NCBI RefSeq assembly: GCF_009604405.1
Contig: NZ_WEGK01000017.1
Span: 1 to 64,000 of the forward strand
From: Nocardia macrotermitis
GTDB taxonomy: Bacteria > Actinomycetota > Actinomycetes > Mycobacteriales > Mycobacteriaceae
Reading direction: 5' to 3'
DNA: 64,000 bases
The notes under the pieces are model-generated. The model was not told the DNA's origin. It saw nothing but the letters and a program-made list of their open reading frames with translations, and searched no databases. Position numbers and translations under genes: made by a program. This document shows, piece after piece, positions 42,463-50,614 of this stretch; the stretch's first letter is position 1, and every line of letters starts with the position of its first letter.

Positions 42463-42951
42463 GTGACTGATGAGCGATGTGATTCGGATGGTGGCCGGGA
42501 TGTCGAGGACGAATTATGTGCCGTGGATGATCTCGGCGATTTGTGGGATCTGGACGAGGAGCAATTCGGTGAGTTGGAGGACGGGCTGAACGATCTCGAA
42601 GACGGGCGGTTCCGTGAACTCGTTGCGGCGCTGTGTCCCGATCCGGTCGAGCGGGAGCATTGGTTGATCGCGATGTCGCCCGAATTCATGCCGCTGCTCG
42701 CGGTCCTGGTCGGACCGGTGGCGAAGGCTGTTATCGCGAAGGGCGCGATAACGACGCTCGCGGAGATCTACGAAGCGCGCGGTGAGGTGCGGGGCCGGGC
42801 GGCGGCGCTGCTCGAGCTGCTGACCGACAGGTTCGGCGCGGCGGCTGTCGGCTCGGTCGAGGAGGCGGTCCGCGCGGCCGATATCGACCGGTTGACCCTG
42901 TGGAATCGGCGCGTGCCGAGCGCGGACAGCCTCGAAGCGGTGCTGGTCTGA
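42463..42951 (+). CDS. Orphan protein with DUF4351/Rpn-like C-terminal tail
   Basis: 162 aa from the GTG at 42463 (174 aa if the GTG at 42427 is used). The N-terminus is strongly acidic (DLGDLWDLDEEQFGELEDG). The C-terminus (EARGEVRGRAAALLELLTDR followed by FGAAA) resembles the DUF4351 tail found on Rpn/YhgA-like transposase-derived proteins, but the nuclease-like N-terminal domain is absent. The codons are less GC3-biased than those of neighbouring genes and it sits beside AT-richer DNA, suggesting transfer or a remnant of a longer gene. A TACCTT box 7 nt before the GTG would make it leaderless. Function unknown. Confidence 0.6.
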   Translation: MTDERCDSDGGRDVEDELCAVDDLGDLWDLDEEQFGELEDGLNDLEDGRFRELVAALCPDPVEREHWLIAMSPEFMPLLAVLVGPVAKAVIAKGAITTLAEIYEARGEVRGRAAALLELLTDRFGAAAVGSVEEAVRAADIDRLTLWNRRVPSADSLEAVLV

Positions 42952-42958
42952 GCGGCGC

Positions 42959-43435
42959 TTATTTGGGGGTGACCCAGGTGGTGATGTCGGCGTGGACCAC
43001 CTCGACGCCCTGCTTGTCGTAGATCGAGACCGGGACGACGAGGTCTCGGCCCTCGGTGATCGCGCCGAAATCGGGAACCTCGGGGAGTTGCGCGACCGCG
43101 CGCAGGCCCGATTCGGCCTTGGCCAGGTATTGCACGTTCATGGCCTTGGGGATCCAGCGGTGCGTGGTCGGCACGGTGGCCTCGCTGAGCATGCCCATCG
43201 CGACCTCGGCGAGATTGCAGGCCGCGATCGCGTGGAAGGTGCCGATGTGATTGTGGATGCCGAACCACTTCGGCGCGGTGACCTCGCAGACGCCCGGTTC
43301 GAGCCGCACGACGTTCGGCGCCACGGTCCCGAAGTACGGCACCCGCGCGATCATGCCCAGGGAGAACAGCGCATGCCCGATGCGGTTGTCGGGCAGCTTC
43401 TTCCAGCCGCGGAAGGTGGCGGTCTCGTTCGTCAT
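42959..43435 (-). CDS. Hotdog-fold DUF4442-type protein (thioesterase-like)
   Basis: 158 aa. The pattern IARVPYFGTVAPNVVRLEPG, PKWFGIHNHIGTFHAIAACN and ARAESG-like strands fits the DUF4442 hotdog family, relatives of acyl-CoA thioesterases; IHNHIGTFHA is the helix region that carries catalytic residues in that fold. Activity is inferred. The ATG at 43435 begins MTNETATFRGWKKL. The longer frame upstream is not supported. A 6+6 bp dyad lies 10-25 nt upstream of the start, probably an operator. It is convergent with the DUF4351-like gene. Confidence 0.75.
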   Translation of the reverse strand: MTNETATFRGWKKLPDNRIGHALFSLGMIARVPYFGTVAPNVVRLEPGVCEVTAPKWFGIHNHIGTFHAIAACNLAEVAMGMLSEATVPTTHRWIPKAMNVQYLAKAESGLRAVAQLPEVPDFGAITEGRDLVVPVSIYDKQGVEVVHADITTWVTPK

Positions 43436-43444
43436 GCCCCGTAT

Positions 43445-43460
43445 CTTACTCGAAAGTAAG
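43445..43460. promoter_or_regulatory. CTTACT-AGTAAG dyad before the hotdog gene
   Basis: CTTACT (43445-43450), four bases CGAA, AGTAAG (43455-43460): a perfect 6-bp inverted repeat between the divergent hotdog and membrane-protein genes. The spacing and sequence resemble TetR operators of fatty-acid regulons. Confidence 0.5.
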
Positions 43461-43496
43461 TTAGTGGCGGGCGGGGCTTGGGCATACTCCTGGATC

Positions 43497-43946
43497 ATGT
43501 CGCAGGAGGGGAGCAGGGACACCTGGCTGTCTCGGTTGCGTTTTCTCGCCGTGGTCGCGTTGTGCGGGGCGTGTTTTCTGGTGCCGGGCACATACGGGCA
43601 GGCTGCGGTCTATCTGACCGGGGAACGGGTGTCTGCCACGATCGATCACTGTGCGCTGATGGGGGAGAAGCGCCACTTCGGCTATCACTGTGCGGCCACG
43701 TGGCGCTATCGCGATGCTGTTCGTTCGGGTGATATCCACGGAATTCGCGACGACAGGCGGCCGGGGGCGGCGGTGGCCGTGCGTGCCGACGCCGATACCG
43801 CTGTGACGGACAGTCCGGGCTGGCTCGTCTGGTTCTCGATCGGCGTTTCGGCCGCGCTCGTGCTGGTCGTGTTGATCGTTCGTTTGTTCCTCCGGCTGAT
43901 CCGGGCGACCGCTCCCGAGTCTCCTTCGGGCACGACCCGGAGCTGA
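43497..43946 (+). CDS. Small two-helix membrane protein (DUF3592-like)
   Basis: 149 aa. One membrane helix near the N-terminus (LRFLAVVALCGACFLVPGTY), an extracytoplasmic loop with GERVSATIDHC and a CAATWRY strand, then a second helix (VWFSIGVSAALVLVVLIVRL). The layout and the VSATIDxC.....YxCxxxW pattern recall DUF3592-type proteins; two Cys in the loop may form a disulphide. No enzyme motif is seen. CATACT (43483-43488) lies 8 nt before the ATG, suggesting a leaderless mRNA. Function unknown. Confidence 0.65.
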   Translation: MSQEGSRDTWLSRLRFLAVVALCGACFLVPGTYGQAAVYLTGERVSATIDHCALMGEKRHFGYHCAATWRYRDAVRSGDIHGIRDDRRPGAAVAVRADADTAVTDSPGWLVWFSIGVSAALVLVVLIVRLFLRLIRATAPESPSGTTRS

Positions 43947-44055
43947 ACGGCTCGGGGGATACTCGTGGATTCCTCGGGGGCATCACCCGTGTGGGGGAGG
44001 GGGTATCAGCTTGTGAGGGGATGGAATTGGGGGTGAGCGTTTCTACGATGAGCTG

Positions 44056-45885
44056 ATGATGGCGGTCGGATGGGGAGTGCTGCGGCGGCTCGGGCTGTTG
44101 GTGGGGGTGGTGCTGTTGGTGGGGGTGGCGGCTGGTGGGGGTGCGGGGGCCGATTCGCCTTCTTCGGGTGGGGATGTGGCTGTCGCGCAGACGCTGGGGG
44201 ATCGGGAGCTGACTGTCGTGTTGCGGCGGGTTACCTCGGTGCCGGGGCCGTTGCAGGTCGAGGTGGTTACTCATGCGGGGAGCGCGGGTGGGCGGCTGAC
44301 GTTGGGGTTGACGCCGGTGGGGGCGTCTTCGAAGGGTGAGTTGCCTGCGCCGGGGGCGCCGACCGATCGCGGGGTTGTGCAACTGCGGGATGCGGCGGGG
44401 ATGTATTCCACGACGTTGCGGGTGGATCGGGCGGGGCCTTGGGAATTGGCCGTGGGGGATGGGCGGGAGGTGGCGCGGATTCCGTTCGTGGTGTCGAAGC
44501 AGGTGACCACGCCGCCGGAACGATTCGTGTACGGGGGATTCCTGGCTGCCGGTGTGCTGCTGCCGGTTTCGATCGTGGTGGCGGTTCGGGCTCGGCGCAG
44601 TGCGTGGGCGCTGGTGCCCGCCGGGGGGATGGTGGCGGGGTTGGCGGTGGCGATCACGGCGGCGGTGCTGTCGGCCTCGTTGCCGCTGCCGCCGCAGCCG
44701 GGGGTGCAGTTGGATCCCGACGTGGACAATGTCAGCAACCCGTATGCCCTTGGGCGGCCGTTGATTTCGGACTTCTCCCGGCCGCCGGCACTGCTCACGC
44801 TGTCCGGTGCGCCGTTGACCGCGGGGCAGGCCGGTGACCTGGATCTGAATCTGACCGATGCCGCCACCGGCGCGCCCGTCGACGATCTGGTCATCGAGGA
44901 CAGCGCGCTCATCCATCTGCTGATCGTCGGCCCCGGCGGTCAACTCTGGCATCTGCATCCGATCCGAATTGCCCCGGGCCACTTCAGGATTCACCTCACC
45001 CCGCCCGAGGGTGGACGCTACGCGCTGTCCGCCGAACTGGCGCGGCGCGGTGGAGGTGTGCAAATGGTCCGCGCCGCAAGCGGTTTCACGGTCGCGGCGG
45101 GACAGAATGCGAGTACTCCGTTGCCGCACACCGCGAATCCGGTACACCTGGGTGCAGGTGTCATGACCGTGTCGACCGCTGTCGACACCACCCCGATCGC
45201 CGTGACCACCACCGCCGCAACCGCCGGCACACCCGTGACCCTCACCGCGACCGTCGGCAGCACCTCCGATCTGCAACCCTGGCTCGGCATGGTCGGCCAC
45301 ATGATCGTGGCCGGACCACTGCCCGATTCGGACACCGACATCGGCGCCGCGGTCCAGAGCGCCCCGATCTGGGGTCACGCACATTCCATGGGCGGCATGT
45401 CGATGCCGGGTATGAACAGCCAATCCAGCGGCGGTGCAACAACTTCCGAGATGCCACCGCTGTCGGACATGCCAGGAATGAACAACAGTTCCGGCACGAG
45501 CACCCCGCCGATGCCGGATATGCCCGGCATGAACGGTGATTCCGGAACGGGCAACGGCACGAGTACTTCCTCGGCATCGAATCCTCCTGGTGCGCAAGGA
45601 ACTTCAGGAACATCCGCACCGGTAATGCCGGGCATGAACGGACCCGTCACGAGCAGTTCGATGCCGGGGACGAACAGTGCGAGCCCCGGCGGCGCGATGC
45701 TGATGCTCCCGGTGAACGGTGACAGCGCACCCGACGAAACCGTCGCCGCCTACGGCCCGCAAGTCCCGTTCACCTACACCTTCGCGACCCCCGGCCACTA
45801 CCGGATCTGGATCCAGGTCGAACGGAACTACACCGTGCTCACCATCCCGATCGTTCTCGATGTCGCCGCGGGAGGTGCGCGATGA
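44056..45885 (+). CDS. Exported Met/His-rich membrane protein, probably copper-handling
   Basis: 609 aa. Signal/anchor at the N-terminus (LGLLVGVVLLVGVAAGGGAGA), two further helices at about residues 160-210, then a large extracytoplasmic beta-rich part. Residues 440-550 form a Met/His-rich low-complexity segment with GHAHSMGGMSMPGMN and repeated MPGMN motifs (about five), separated by Ser/Thr/Gly. Such Met-rich repeats bind Cu(I) in copper-resistance proteins, so a periplasm-facing copper role is likely but inferred. The first ~500 bases use G-ending codons, the rest C-ending ones. TACGAT (44044-44049) lies 6 nt before the ATG. It is the first gene of a four-gene coupled operon with a FixH/YtkA-like protein next. 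Confidence 0.72.
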   Translation: MMAVGWGVLRRLGLLVGVVLLVGVAAGGGAGADSPSSGGDVAVAQTLGDRELTVVLRRVTSVPGPLQVEVVTHAGSAGGRLTLGLTPVGASSKGELPAPGAPTDRGVVQLRDAAGMYSTTLRVDRAGPWELAVGDGREVARIPFVVSKQVTTPPERFVYGGFLAAGVLLPVSIVVAVRARRSAWALVPAGGMVAGLAVAITAAVLSASLPLPPQPGVQLDPDVDNVSNPYALGRPLISDFSRPPALLTLSGAPLTAGQAGDLDLNLTDAATGAPVDDLVIEDSALIHLLIVGPGGQLWHLHPIRIAPGHFRIHLTPPEGGRYALSAELARRGGGVQMVRAASGFTVAAGQNASTPLPHTANPVHLGAGVMTVSTAVDTTPIAVTTTAATAGTPVTLTATVGSTSDLQPWLGMVGHMIVAGPLPDSDTDIGAAVQSAPIWGHAHSMGGMSMPGMNSQSSGGATTSEMPPLSDMPGMNNSSGTSTPPMPDMPGMNGDSGTGNGTSTSSASNPPGAQGTSGTSAPVMPGMNGPVTSSSMPGTNSASPGGAMLMLPVNGDSAPDETVAAYGPQVPFTYTFATPGHYRIWIQVERNYTVLTIPIVLDVAAGGAR

Positions 45886-46313
45886 CCGAAACGACCTCTC
45901 GTGCCCGAACGCTACGGGTGACGGTGATCCTCGCGGCGGTGGTCGCGCTGGTCGCCGTGGTCGGGTGGTTGATGTGGCCGAGTCCGCCGGGGCATCTCGT
46001 AATGCACACCGGCACAGCGGATCACATCGTCACTGTGACATTGGACAGTGCGCGGATGGGGGATACCGGGATCGATATCGAACTCACCGATCGGTCGGGG
46101 CGAGCGGTGCGCGACGCGGTCGTCCGGGTGCAGGCGTTGGAACCCCGGATGGGGTATTCGGATGCGCCGGTTACGGCTTCGGCCGGTGGCGCGGGGCGAT
46201 ATCGGGTCGCGGATATGGCGTTCATGATGACCGGGCCGTGGGAGTTGCGACTGTCCATCGGGACAGGTGCGACGACCGAGCAACTGTCCGTGCCGTTGTG
46301 GATCAGTGGATGA
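45882..46313 (+). CDS. FixH/YtkA-like membrane-anchored protein
   Basis: 143 aa. One N-terminal membrane helix (VTVILAAVVALVAVVGWLMW), then an Ig-like domain with MGDTGIDIELTDRSGRAV, PRMGYSD and AFMMTGPWELRLSI. The MTGPWEL block is characteristic of the FixH/YtkA-like family, which is associated with cytochrome oxidase and copper maturation. The ATG overlaps the previous stop as ATGA, so translation is coupled. Works at the outer face of the membrane, perhaps with the Met-rich partner. Confidence 0.72.
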   Translation: MTETTSRARTLRVTVILAAVVALVAVVGWLMWPSPPGHLVMHTGTADHIVTVTLDSARMGDTGIDIELTDRSGRAVRDAVVRVQALEPRMGYSDAPVTASAGGAGRYRVADMAFMMTGPWELRLSIGTGATTEQLSVPLWISG

Positions 46314-46440
46314 ACAGCAGTGGTGCGACGGCACCGGAAGGGAGGCTCGGGATGAGTACGCACGATCGGAAATCTGTCGTACCCCTGATGCATACTCGGG
46401 ACAGGACAACCGGATCGCAGGAGAAGGTGGGGGAGCGGCT

Positions 46441-47610
46441 ATGAGTACCTCGATTCCGTTCGACGCGGCACAGGGTGGGGAGCGGCCGGTCACGGCCGAT
46501 CGGATAACCGTCGCCGACAGCACCGGGGCGGCGGCCCGCGCGGGAGCCTGGGTGGTGCTGCTCGGCATCGTGGTCACCACGGTCGGCACCAGCTGGGATA
46601 TCCAGTGGCACGACGAAGTCGGTCCGGACACCTTCTTCACGCTGCCGCACCTGTTCCTCTATTCCGGCAGCGCGATCTCCGGATTCGCCAGTCTCGCCCT
46701 GGTCGTCCTGATGACCTCGGCGCAGCGCGCGGGCCGGGCGGCGCCGCGGGCGGGCGGCACCCCGATCCGGGTCTTCGGCGGCACCCTCACCGCCCCGATC
46801 GGCTATATGGTCTCCGGCGCGGGTGCGGCATTGTTCCTGCTCTACGGCCTGTTCGACCTGGAGTGGCATGCGATCTACGGATTCGACGCGGTGCTGAACA
46901 CCCCGTCGCACGTGGCGCTGTTCCTCTCCATCTCGACGACCATGATCGGCAGCGTCATCGTGTTCTCCGCGCACCGCGACGAACTCTGGGGTCGCATCGG
47001 GCTGATCTTCGCGATCGTCCTGCTGATCTCCTACGCCCCGATCCCCGCCGACGGGCTGAACAATCTGCCGCTGCCCGTCGACGCGATCGTCGCGGCCACC
47101 GTCCTGTTCGCGCCGATGCTGCTCATCATGGGCGCACTCGTCCTCGAACGCGCGGGTTCGGCCCTGGCCATCGGTGTCGCGATGAGCCTCGTGCAGGGGC
47201 TGCTGTGGTGGTTCTCCCCGTGGGCCGCGCACGTGTACGCCTCGGCGGTGGGCCTGCCGCTGCGCGACGGGCTGCTACCGCTGCCGCCCGCGTTCCCGAG
47301 CATCATGCCGATGTTCCTGATCGTCGCCGCGGTGGCCGTGGAAGGCATGTTCGCCCTGGCCCGCGCCCGGAATCTGGGGCCGCAGCGCACGCTGCTGGCG
47401 ACCGGCGTGGTCACGGGCGTGATCCTCGGCATCGGCCTGCCGCTCCAGGCGGTCCTGACCGATCCCGTCGCGCACATCGCCGCGTCGATGTTCGTCGTCA
47501 TCGGCCTCCTCGGAGTTCCGTTCGGGCTGGTGGCCGGATACTTCGGTGGACGTTTCGCCGCCATGCTGCGCACCCTCGCGCCGCTGTCGACCGCGCGGGA
47601 GACGTTGTGA
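46441..47610 (+). CDS. Polytopic membrane protein of the copper-like operon
   Basis: 389 aa with about ten predicted membrane helices. Conserved-looking His/Trp motifs lie at helix ends: SWDIQWHDEVGPDTFFTLPH, LFDLEWHAIYGFD and TPSHVALFLS. These could ligate metal or haem. No transporter family signature is recognised. The ATG at 46441 follows a GGGGGAG-type site. The GTG of the next gene overlaps its stop as GTGA. Its place between a FixH-like and a YtkA/CopC-like exported protein suggests a role in the same metal or oxidase-related process; this is inference from the operon. Confidence 0.68.
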   Translation: MSTSIPFDAAQGGERPVTADRITVADSTGAAARAGAWVVLLGIVVTTVGTSWDIQWHDEVGPDTFFTLPHLFLYSGSAISGFASLALVVLMTSAQRAGRAAPRAGGTPIRVFGGTLTAPIGYMVSGAGAALFLLYGLFDLEWHAIYGFDAVLNTPSHVALFLSISTTMIGSVIVFSAHRDELWGRIGLIFAIVLLISYAPIPADGLNNLPLPVDAIVAATVLFAPMLLIMGALVLERAGSALAIGVAMSLVQGLLWWFSPWAAHVYASAVGLPLRDGLLPLPPAFPSIMPMFLIVAAVAVEGMFALARARNLGPQRTLLATGVVTGVILGIGLPLQAVLTDPVAHIAASMFVVIGLLGVPFGLVAGYFGGRFAAMLRTLAPLSTARETL

Positions 47611-48185
47611 GCCAACGACTTACCGCGCGCCGCACACCTGTGCTCACGCTGCGTCGGCTGGGGGTGCTCCTGCTGACGGTCGCCACCCTGGGCCTGCTCA
47701 CCGCGGGCCCGGCCGCGGCCTATCAACCGGTGAACATCGTGCACACCGAGCGCGTCCAGGTCGGCCCGTACGGCGTCACCGTCGGCTTCACCACCTGGCC
47801 GATCCGCGCCATGCAGTCGCTGGACTTCACCTTCCTGCCCGACGGCGGCATCGCCGGAAAATCCGGCACGCTGAAGATCAACGGCCCCGATCGCCGCGCC
47901 ACCCGCCGCATCCAGCCGCTCGTGCGGCACCCGCGCAAACGCGACTCCTGGGGCCTGGACGTCAGGGCGCTCGACGCGCCCGGCGGTTACAGCTTCACAT
48001 TCACGATCGACGGCCCACAGGGGCATGGCGAGGGCACATTGCCGGGTGTGCAGGTCCTCGATCAGCCCGGTCCGCCGCTGCCGTTGAGTTGGACCCTCGG
48101 CCTGCTACCGCTGGCCGGACTGGTGGTCTTCCTCCTCGTCGTCTGGCGCCGACTACGCCCCGGGAAGCTGCCGTTGACCATCTGA
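47607..48185 (+). CDS. Exported protein with C-terminal anchor (YtkA/CopC-like)
   Basis: 192 aa. Signal peptide LGVLLLTVATLGLLTAGPAAA|Y, an Ig-like beta domain (VTVGFTTWPIRAMQSLDFTF, GGYSFTFTIDGPQGHGEG) and a C-terminal helix (LGLLPLAGLVVFLLVVW) before basic residues. The fold type resembles the YtkA/CopC group, but copper ligands are not evident. The GTG at 47607 overlaps the upstream stop (GTGA); a longer in-frame extension through the preceding gene is a shadow. Last gene of the operon. Confidence 0.7.
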   Translation: MSQRLTARRTPVLTLRRLGVLLLTVATLGLLTAGPAAAYQPVNIVHTERVQVGPYGVTVGFTTWPIRAMQSLDFTFLPDGGIAGKSGTLKINGPDRRATRRIQPLVRHPRKRDSWGLDVRALDAPGGYSFTFTIDGPQGHGEGTLPGVQVLDQPGPPLPLSWTLGLLPLAGLVVFLLVVWRRLRPGKLPLTI

Positions 48186-48610
48186 CGCGGCTATAACGCG
48201 GGGTCACCGGACTCACAGCACCCCGATTTGATGTCCGCGCCGGGGCTCGTGCATACTTGTCGGGTTGCCTTCACCGGGTGGCCTGTGTCTGTATCGGTGA
48301 AGGCGGGCAGTACCCAATCAGTATTCGCGGCGAGTCCGGCGCGAATACGTCCGGGACAGCGTTCTACCGGCCCAATGAAGAGTTGCTCAGGGCCGAAGAA
48401 TGAGCGGTAAGGCGACACGCCCGACCGCGTGTACCGGAAGAACCATGACAGATGAACAGCGGCGATGGATCGGGCACGTCTTCACGACGAGATTCCGGTC
48501 GGGGCAAGTACTGACGCGTCTGCTGTCTTCGTAGGTTCGGGCATGCAAATGAGGGTGCTTCGGGAGGCGACTCCCGGATCACGACGAAAGCGGAGAAAAG
48601 GACACTCAGC
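48186..48610 (+). other. S10 operon leader region
   Basis: About 425 bases upstream of rpsJ with the promoter listed separately. After it comes a long leader of about 345 nt. GGAGAAAAGGA just before 48611 contains the rpsJ ribosome site. A self-complementary GGGAGGCGACTCCC element near 48568-48581 could be part of a control structure. No small gene is supported. Confidence 0.45.
48228..48257 (+). promoter_or_regulatory. Promoter of the S10 ribosomal operon
   Basis: TTGATG (48228-48233), an 18-base spacer and CATACT (48252-48257), close to the house-keeping consensus. Transcription would start near 48264 and leave a leader of about 345 nt before rpsJ. Confidence 0.55.
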
Positions 48611-48916
48611 GTGGCGGGACAGAAGATCCGCATCAGGCTCAAGGCCTACGACCATGAGGCGATCGACGCGTCTGCGCGCAAGATCGTCGAGACGGTGACC
48701 CGCACCGGTGCCCGCGTCGTCGGGCCGGTGCCGTTGCCGACCGAGAAGAACGTGTACTGCGTCATCCGTTCGCCGCACAAGTACAAGGACTCGCGCGAGC
48801 ACTTCGAGATGCGTACGCACAAGCGGCTGATCGACATCCTCGACCCGACGCCGAAGACGGTGGACGCGCTCATGCGCATCGACCTCCCGGCCAGCGTCGA
48901 CGTCAACATTCAGTGA
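48611..48916 (+). CDS. rpsJ: 30S ribosomal protein S10
   Basis: 101 aa, full length for actinobacterial S10: MAGQKIRIRLKAYDHEAID at the start and KTVDALMRIDLPASVDVNIQ at the end. Component of the 30S head and, in other bacteria, partner of NusB/NusG in antitermination. GTG start with an AAAAGGA site upstream. First gene of the S10 operon, 14 nt before rplC. Confidence 0.98.
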   Translation: MAGQKIRIRLKAYDHEAIDASARKIVETVTRTGARVVGPVPLPTEKNVYCVIRSPHKYKDSREHFEMRTHKRLIDILDPTPKTVDALMRIDLPASVDVNIQ

Positions 48917-48930
48917 CGGGGACTTCGAAT

Positions 48931-49596
48931 ATGACTGACAACAAGAGCCGTCCGGCCGCGGGCATCCTGGGCACCAAGCTCGGCATGACCCAGGTCTTCG
49001 ACGACAAGAACCGCGTCGTTCCCGTGACCGTCGTCAAGGCGGGCCCGAACGTCGTTACCCAGATCCGCACCGTGGAGCGCGACGGCTACTCCGCCGTTCA
49101 GGTCGCGTTCGGCGCGATCGACCCGCGCAAGGTGAACAAGCCGGAGTCCGGCCAGTTCACCAAGGCCGGTGTCACCCCGCGCCGCCACGTCGCCGAGATC
49201 CGCGTGGCCGACGCCTCGACCTTCGAGGTGGGCCAGGAGATCAACGCCGAGGTGTTCGAAGAGGGCGCCTACGTCGACGTGACCGGAACCAGCAAGGGTA
49301 AGGGCTTCGCCGGCACCATGAAGCGTCACGGCTTCAAGGGCCAGGGCGCCTCGCACGGTGCGCAGGCCGTGCACCGCCGCCCGGGTTCGATCGGTGGCTG
49401 CTCCACTCCCGGCCGCGTGTTCAAGGGCATGCGGATGTCGGGCCGGATGGGTAGCGACCGCGTCACCACGCAGAACCTCTCGGTCCACAAGGTGGACGCC
49501 GAGAACGGCCTGCTGCTGATCAAGGGTGCGATCCCGGGCCGCAAGGGCGGCGTCGTGATCGTCAAGAGTGCAGTGAAGGGTGGTGCCCGGGCATGA
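48931..49596 (+). CDS. rplC: 50S ribosomal protein L3
   Basis: 221 aa; ILGTKLGMTQVFDDKNRVVP and RHGFKGQGASHGAQAVHRRP are L3 hallmarks. Early assembly protein near the peptidyl-transferase centre. The ATG at 48931 is preferred to the in-frame GTG at 48913 because actinobacterial L3 starts MTDNK. The stop overlaps the rplD start (ATGA). Confidence 0.98.
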   Translation: MTDNKSRPAAGILGTKLGMTQVFDDKNRVVPVTVVKAGPNVVTQIRTVERDGYSAVQVAFGAIDPRKVNKPESGQFTKAGVTPRRHVAEIRVADASTFEVGQEINAEVFEEGAYVDVTGTSKGKGFAGTMKRHGFKGQGASHGAQAVHRRPGSIGGCSTPGRVFKGMRMSGRMGSDRVTTQNLSVHKVDAENGLLLIKGAIPGRKGGVVIVKSAVKGGARA

Positions 49597-50279
49597 GCAC
49601 CGAGACAGCGACCGCTGAAAAGAAGACCAACCTGACGCTTCCGGTCAAAGAGCCGGGCGGCAAGACCAACGGCACCGTCGAGCTCCCCGCGGAGATCTTC
49701 GACGTCACCGCCAACGTCGCGCTGATGCACCAGGTGGTCGTGGCCCAGCAGGCCGCGGCTCGCCAGGGCACGCACGCGACCAAGACCCGCGGCGAGGTCC
49801 GCGGTGGTGGCAAGAAGCCGTACCGGCAGAAGGGCACCGGCCGCGCCCGTCAGGGTTCGACCCGCGCGCCGCAGTTCACCGGCGGTGGCACCGTGCACGG
49901 CCCGCAGCCGCGTGACTACTCGCAGCGTCTGCCCAAGAAGATGAAGGCCGCCGCCCTGCGTGGCGCGCTGTCGGACCGGGCGCGGAACGAGCGGATCCAC
50001 GTGATCACCGAACTCGTTGCGGGACAGACGCCTTCGACCAAGACCGCCAAGAACTTCCTGGCCGAACTGTCGGAGCGCAAGAACATCCTGGTCGTCGTCG
50101 GCCGCGAGGATGCCACCGCGTGGAAGAGCGTGGCGAACCTGCAGGGCGTGCACCCCATCGCTCCCGACCAGCTGAACACCTACGACGTCCTCAAGAGCGA
50201 CGACGTGATCTTCTCGGTCGAGGCGCTCAACGCCTTCGTGCACGGCCCCGCCGAAGCTGCACAGGAGGAGAGCAAGTGA
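49593..50279 (+). CDS. rplD: 50S ribosomal protein L4
   Basis: 228 aa with the L4 signature GGGKKPYRQKGTGRARQGST, which forms the exit-tunnel loop. In other bacteria L4 also represses its own operon; no such hairpin was proven here. Overlaps rplC and rplW by four bases each, so the three are translationally coupled. Confidence 0.98.
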   Translation: MSTETATAEKKTNLTLPVKEPGGKTNGTVELPAEIFDVTANVALMHQVVVAQQAAARQGTHATKTRGEVRGGGKKPYRQKGTGRARQGSTRAPQFTGGGTVHGPQPRDYSQRLPKKMKAAALRGALSDRARNERIHVITELVAGQTPSTKTAKNFLAELSERKNILVVVGREDATAWKSVANLQGVHPIAPDQLNTYDVLKSDDVIFSVEALNAFVHGPAEAAQEESK

Positions 50280-50581
50280 CCACCATCGCCGACCCCCGCG
50301 ACATTCTGCTCGCGCCGGTGATCTCCGAGAAGTCCTACGGACTGATCGAGGAAGGCACCTACACCTTCCTGGTGCACCCGGACTCGAACAAGACGCAGAT
50401 CAAGATCGCCGTCGAGAAGGTTTTCGGCGTCAAGGTGACCAGCGTCAACACCGCCAACCGTCAGGGCAAGCGCAAGCGGACCCGCTTCGGTTACGGCCAG
50501 CGCAAGAGCACCAAGCGCGCGCTCGTGACCATCTCGGCCGACAGCAAGCCCATCGAGATCTTCGGAGGCTCTGTCGCGTAA
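50276..50581 (+). CDS. rplW: 50S ribosomal protein L23
   Basis: 101 aa; DPRDILLAPVISEKSYGLI and the basic loop RQGKRKRTRFGYGQRKSTK are typical of L23, which lies at the tunnel exit and docks trigger factor and SRP. GTG start at 50276 overlapping the rplD stop (GTGA); the longer in-frame extension is not real. Confidence 0.97.
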   Translation: MTTIADPRDILLAPVISEKSYGLIEEGTYTFLVHPDSNKTQIKIAVEKVFGVKVTSVNTANRQGKRKRTRFGYGQRKSTKRALVTISADSKPIEIFGGSVA

Positions 50582-50614
50582 GCGGCGGAGAATCCAGAAA
50601 GCAGAGAAGAACTC

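Noticed and set aside
43495..45597. 700-codon open frame on the minus strand
   Set aside because: Antisense to the Met-rich exported protein and the small membrane protein; Arg/His-rich without motifs.
46605..47606. In-frame N-terminal extension of the last gene of the exported-protein operon
   Set aside because: It overlaps the polytopic membrane protein in another frame; a GTG coupled to that gene's stop and a signal peptide give the real start at 47607.
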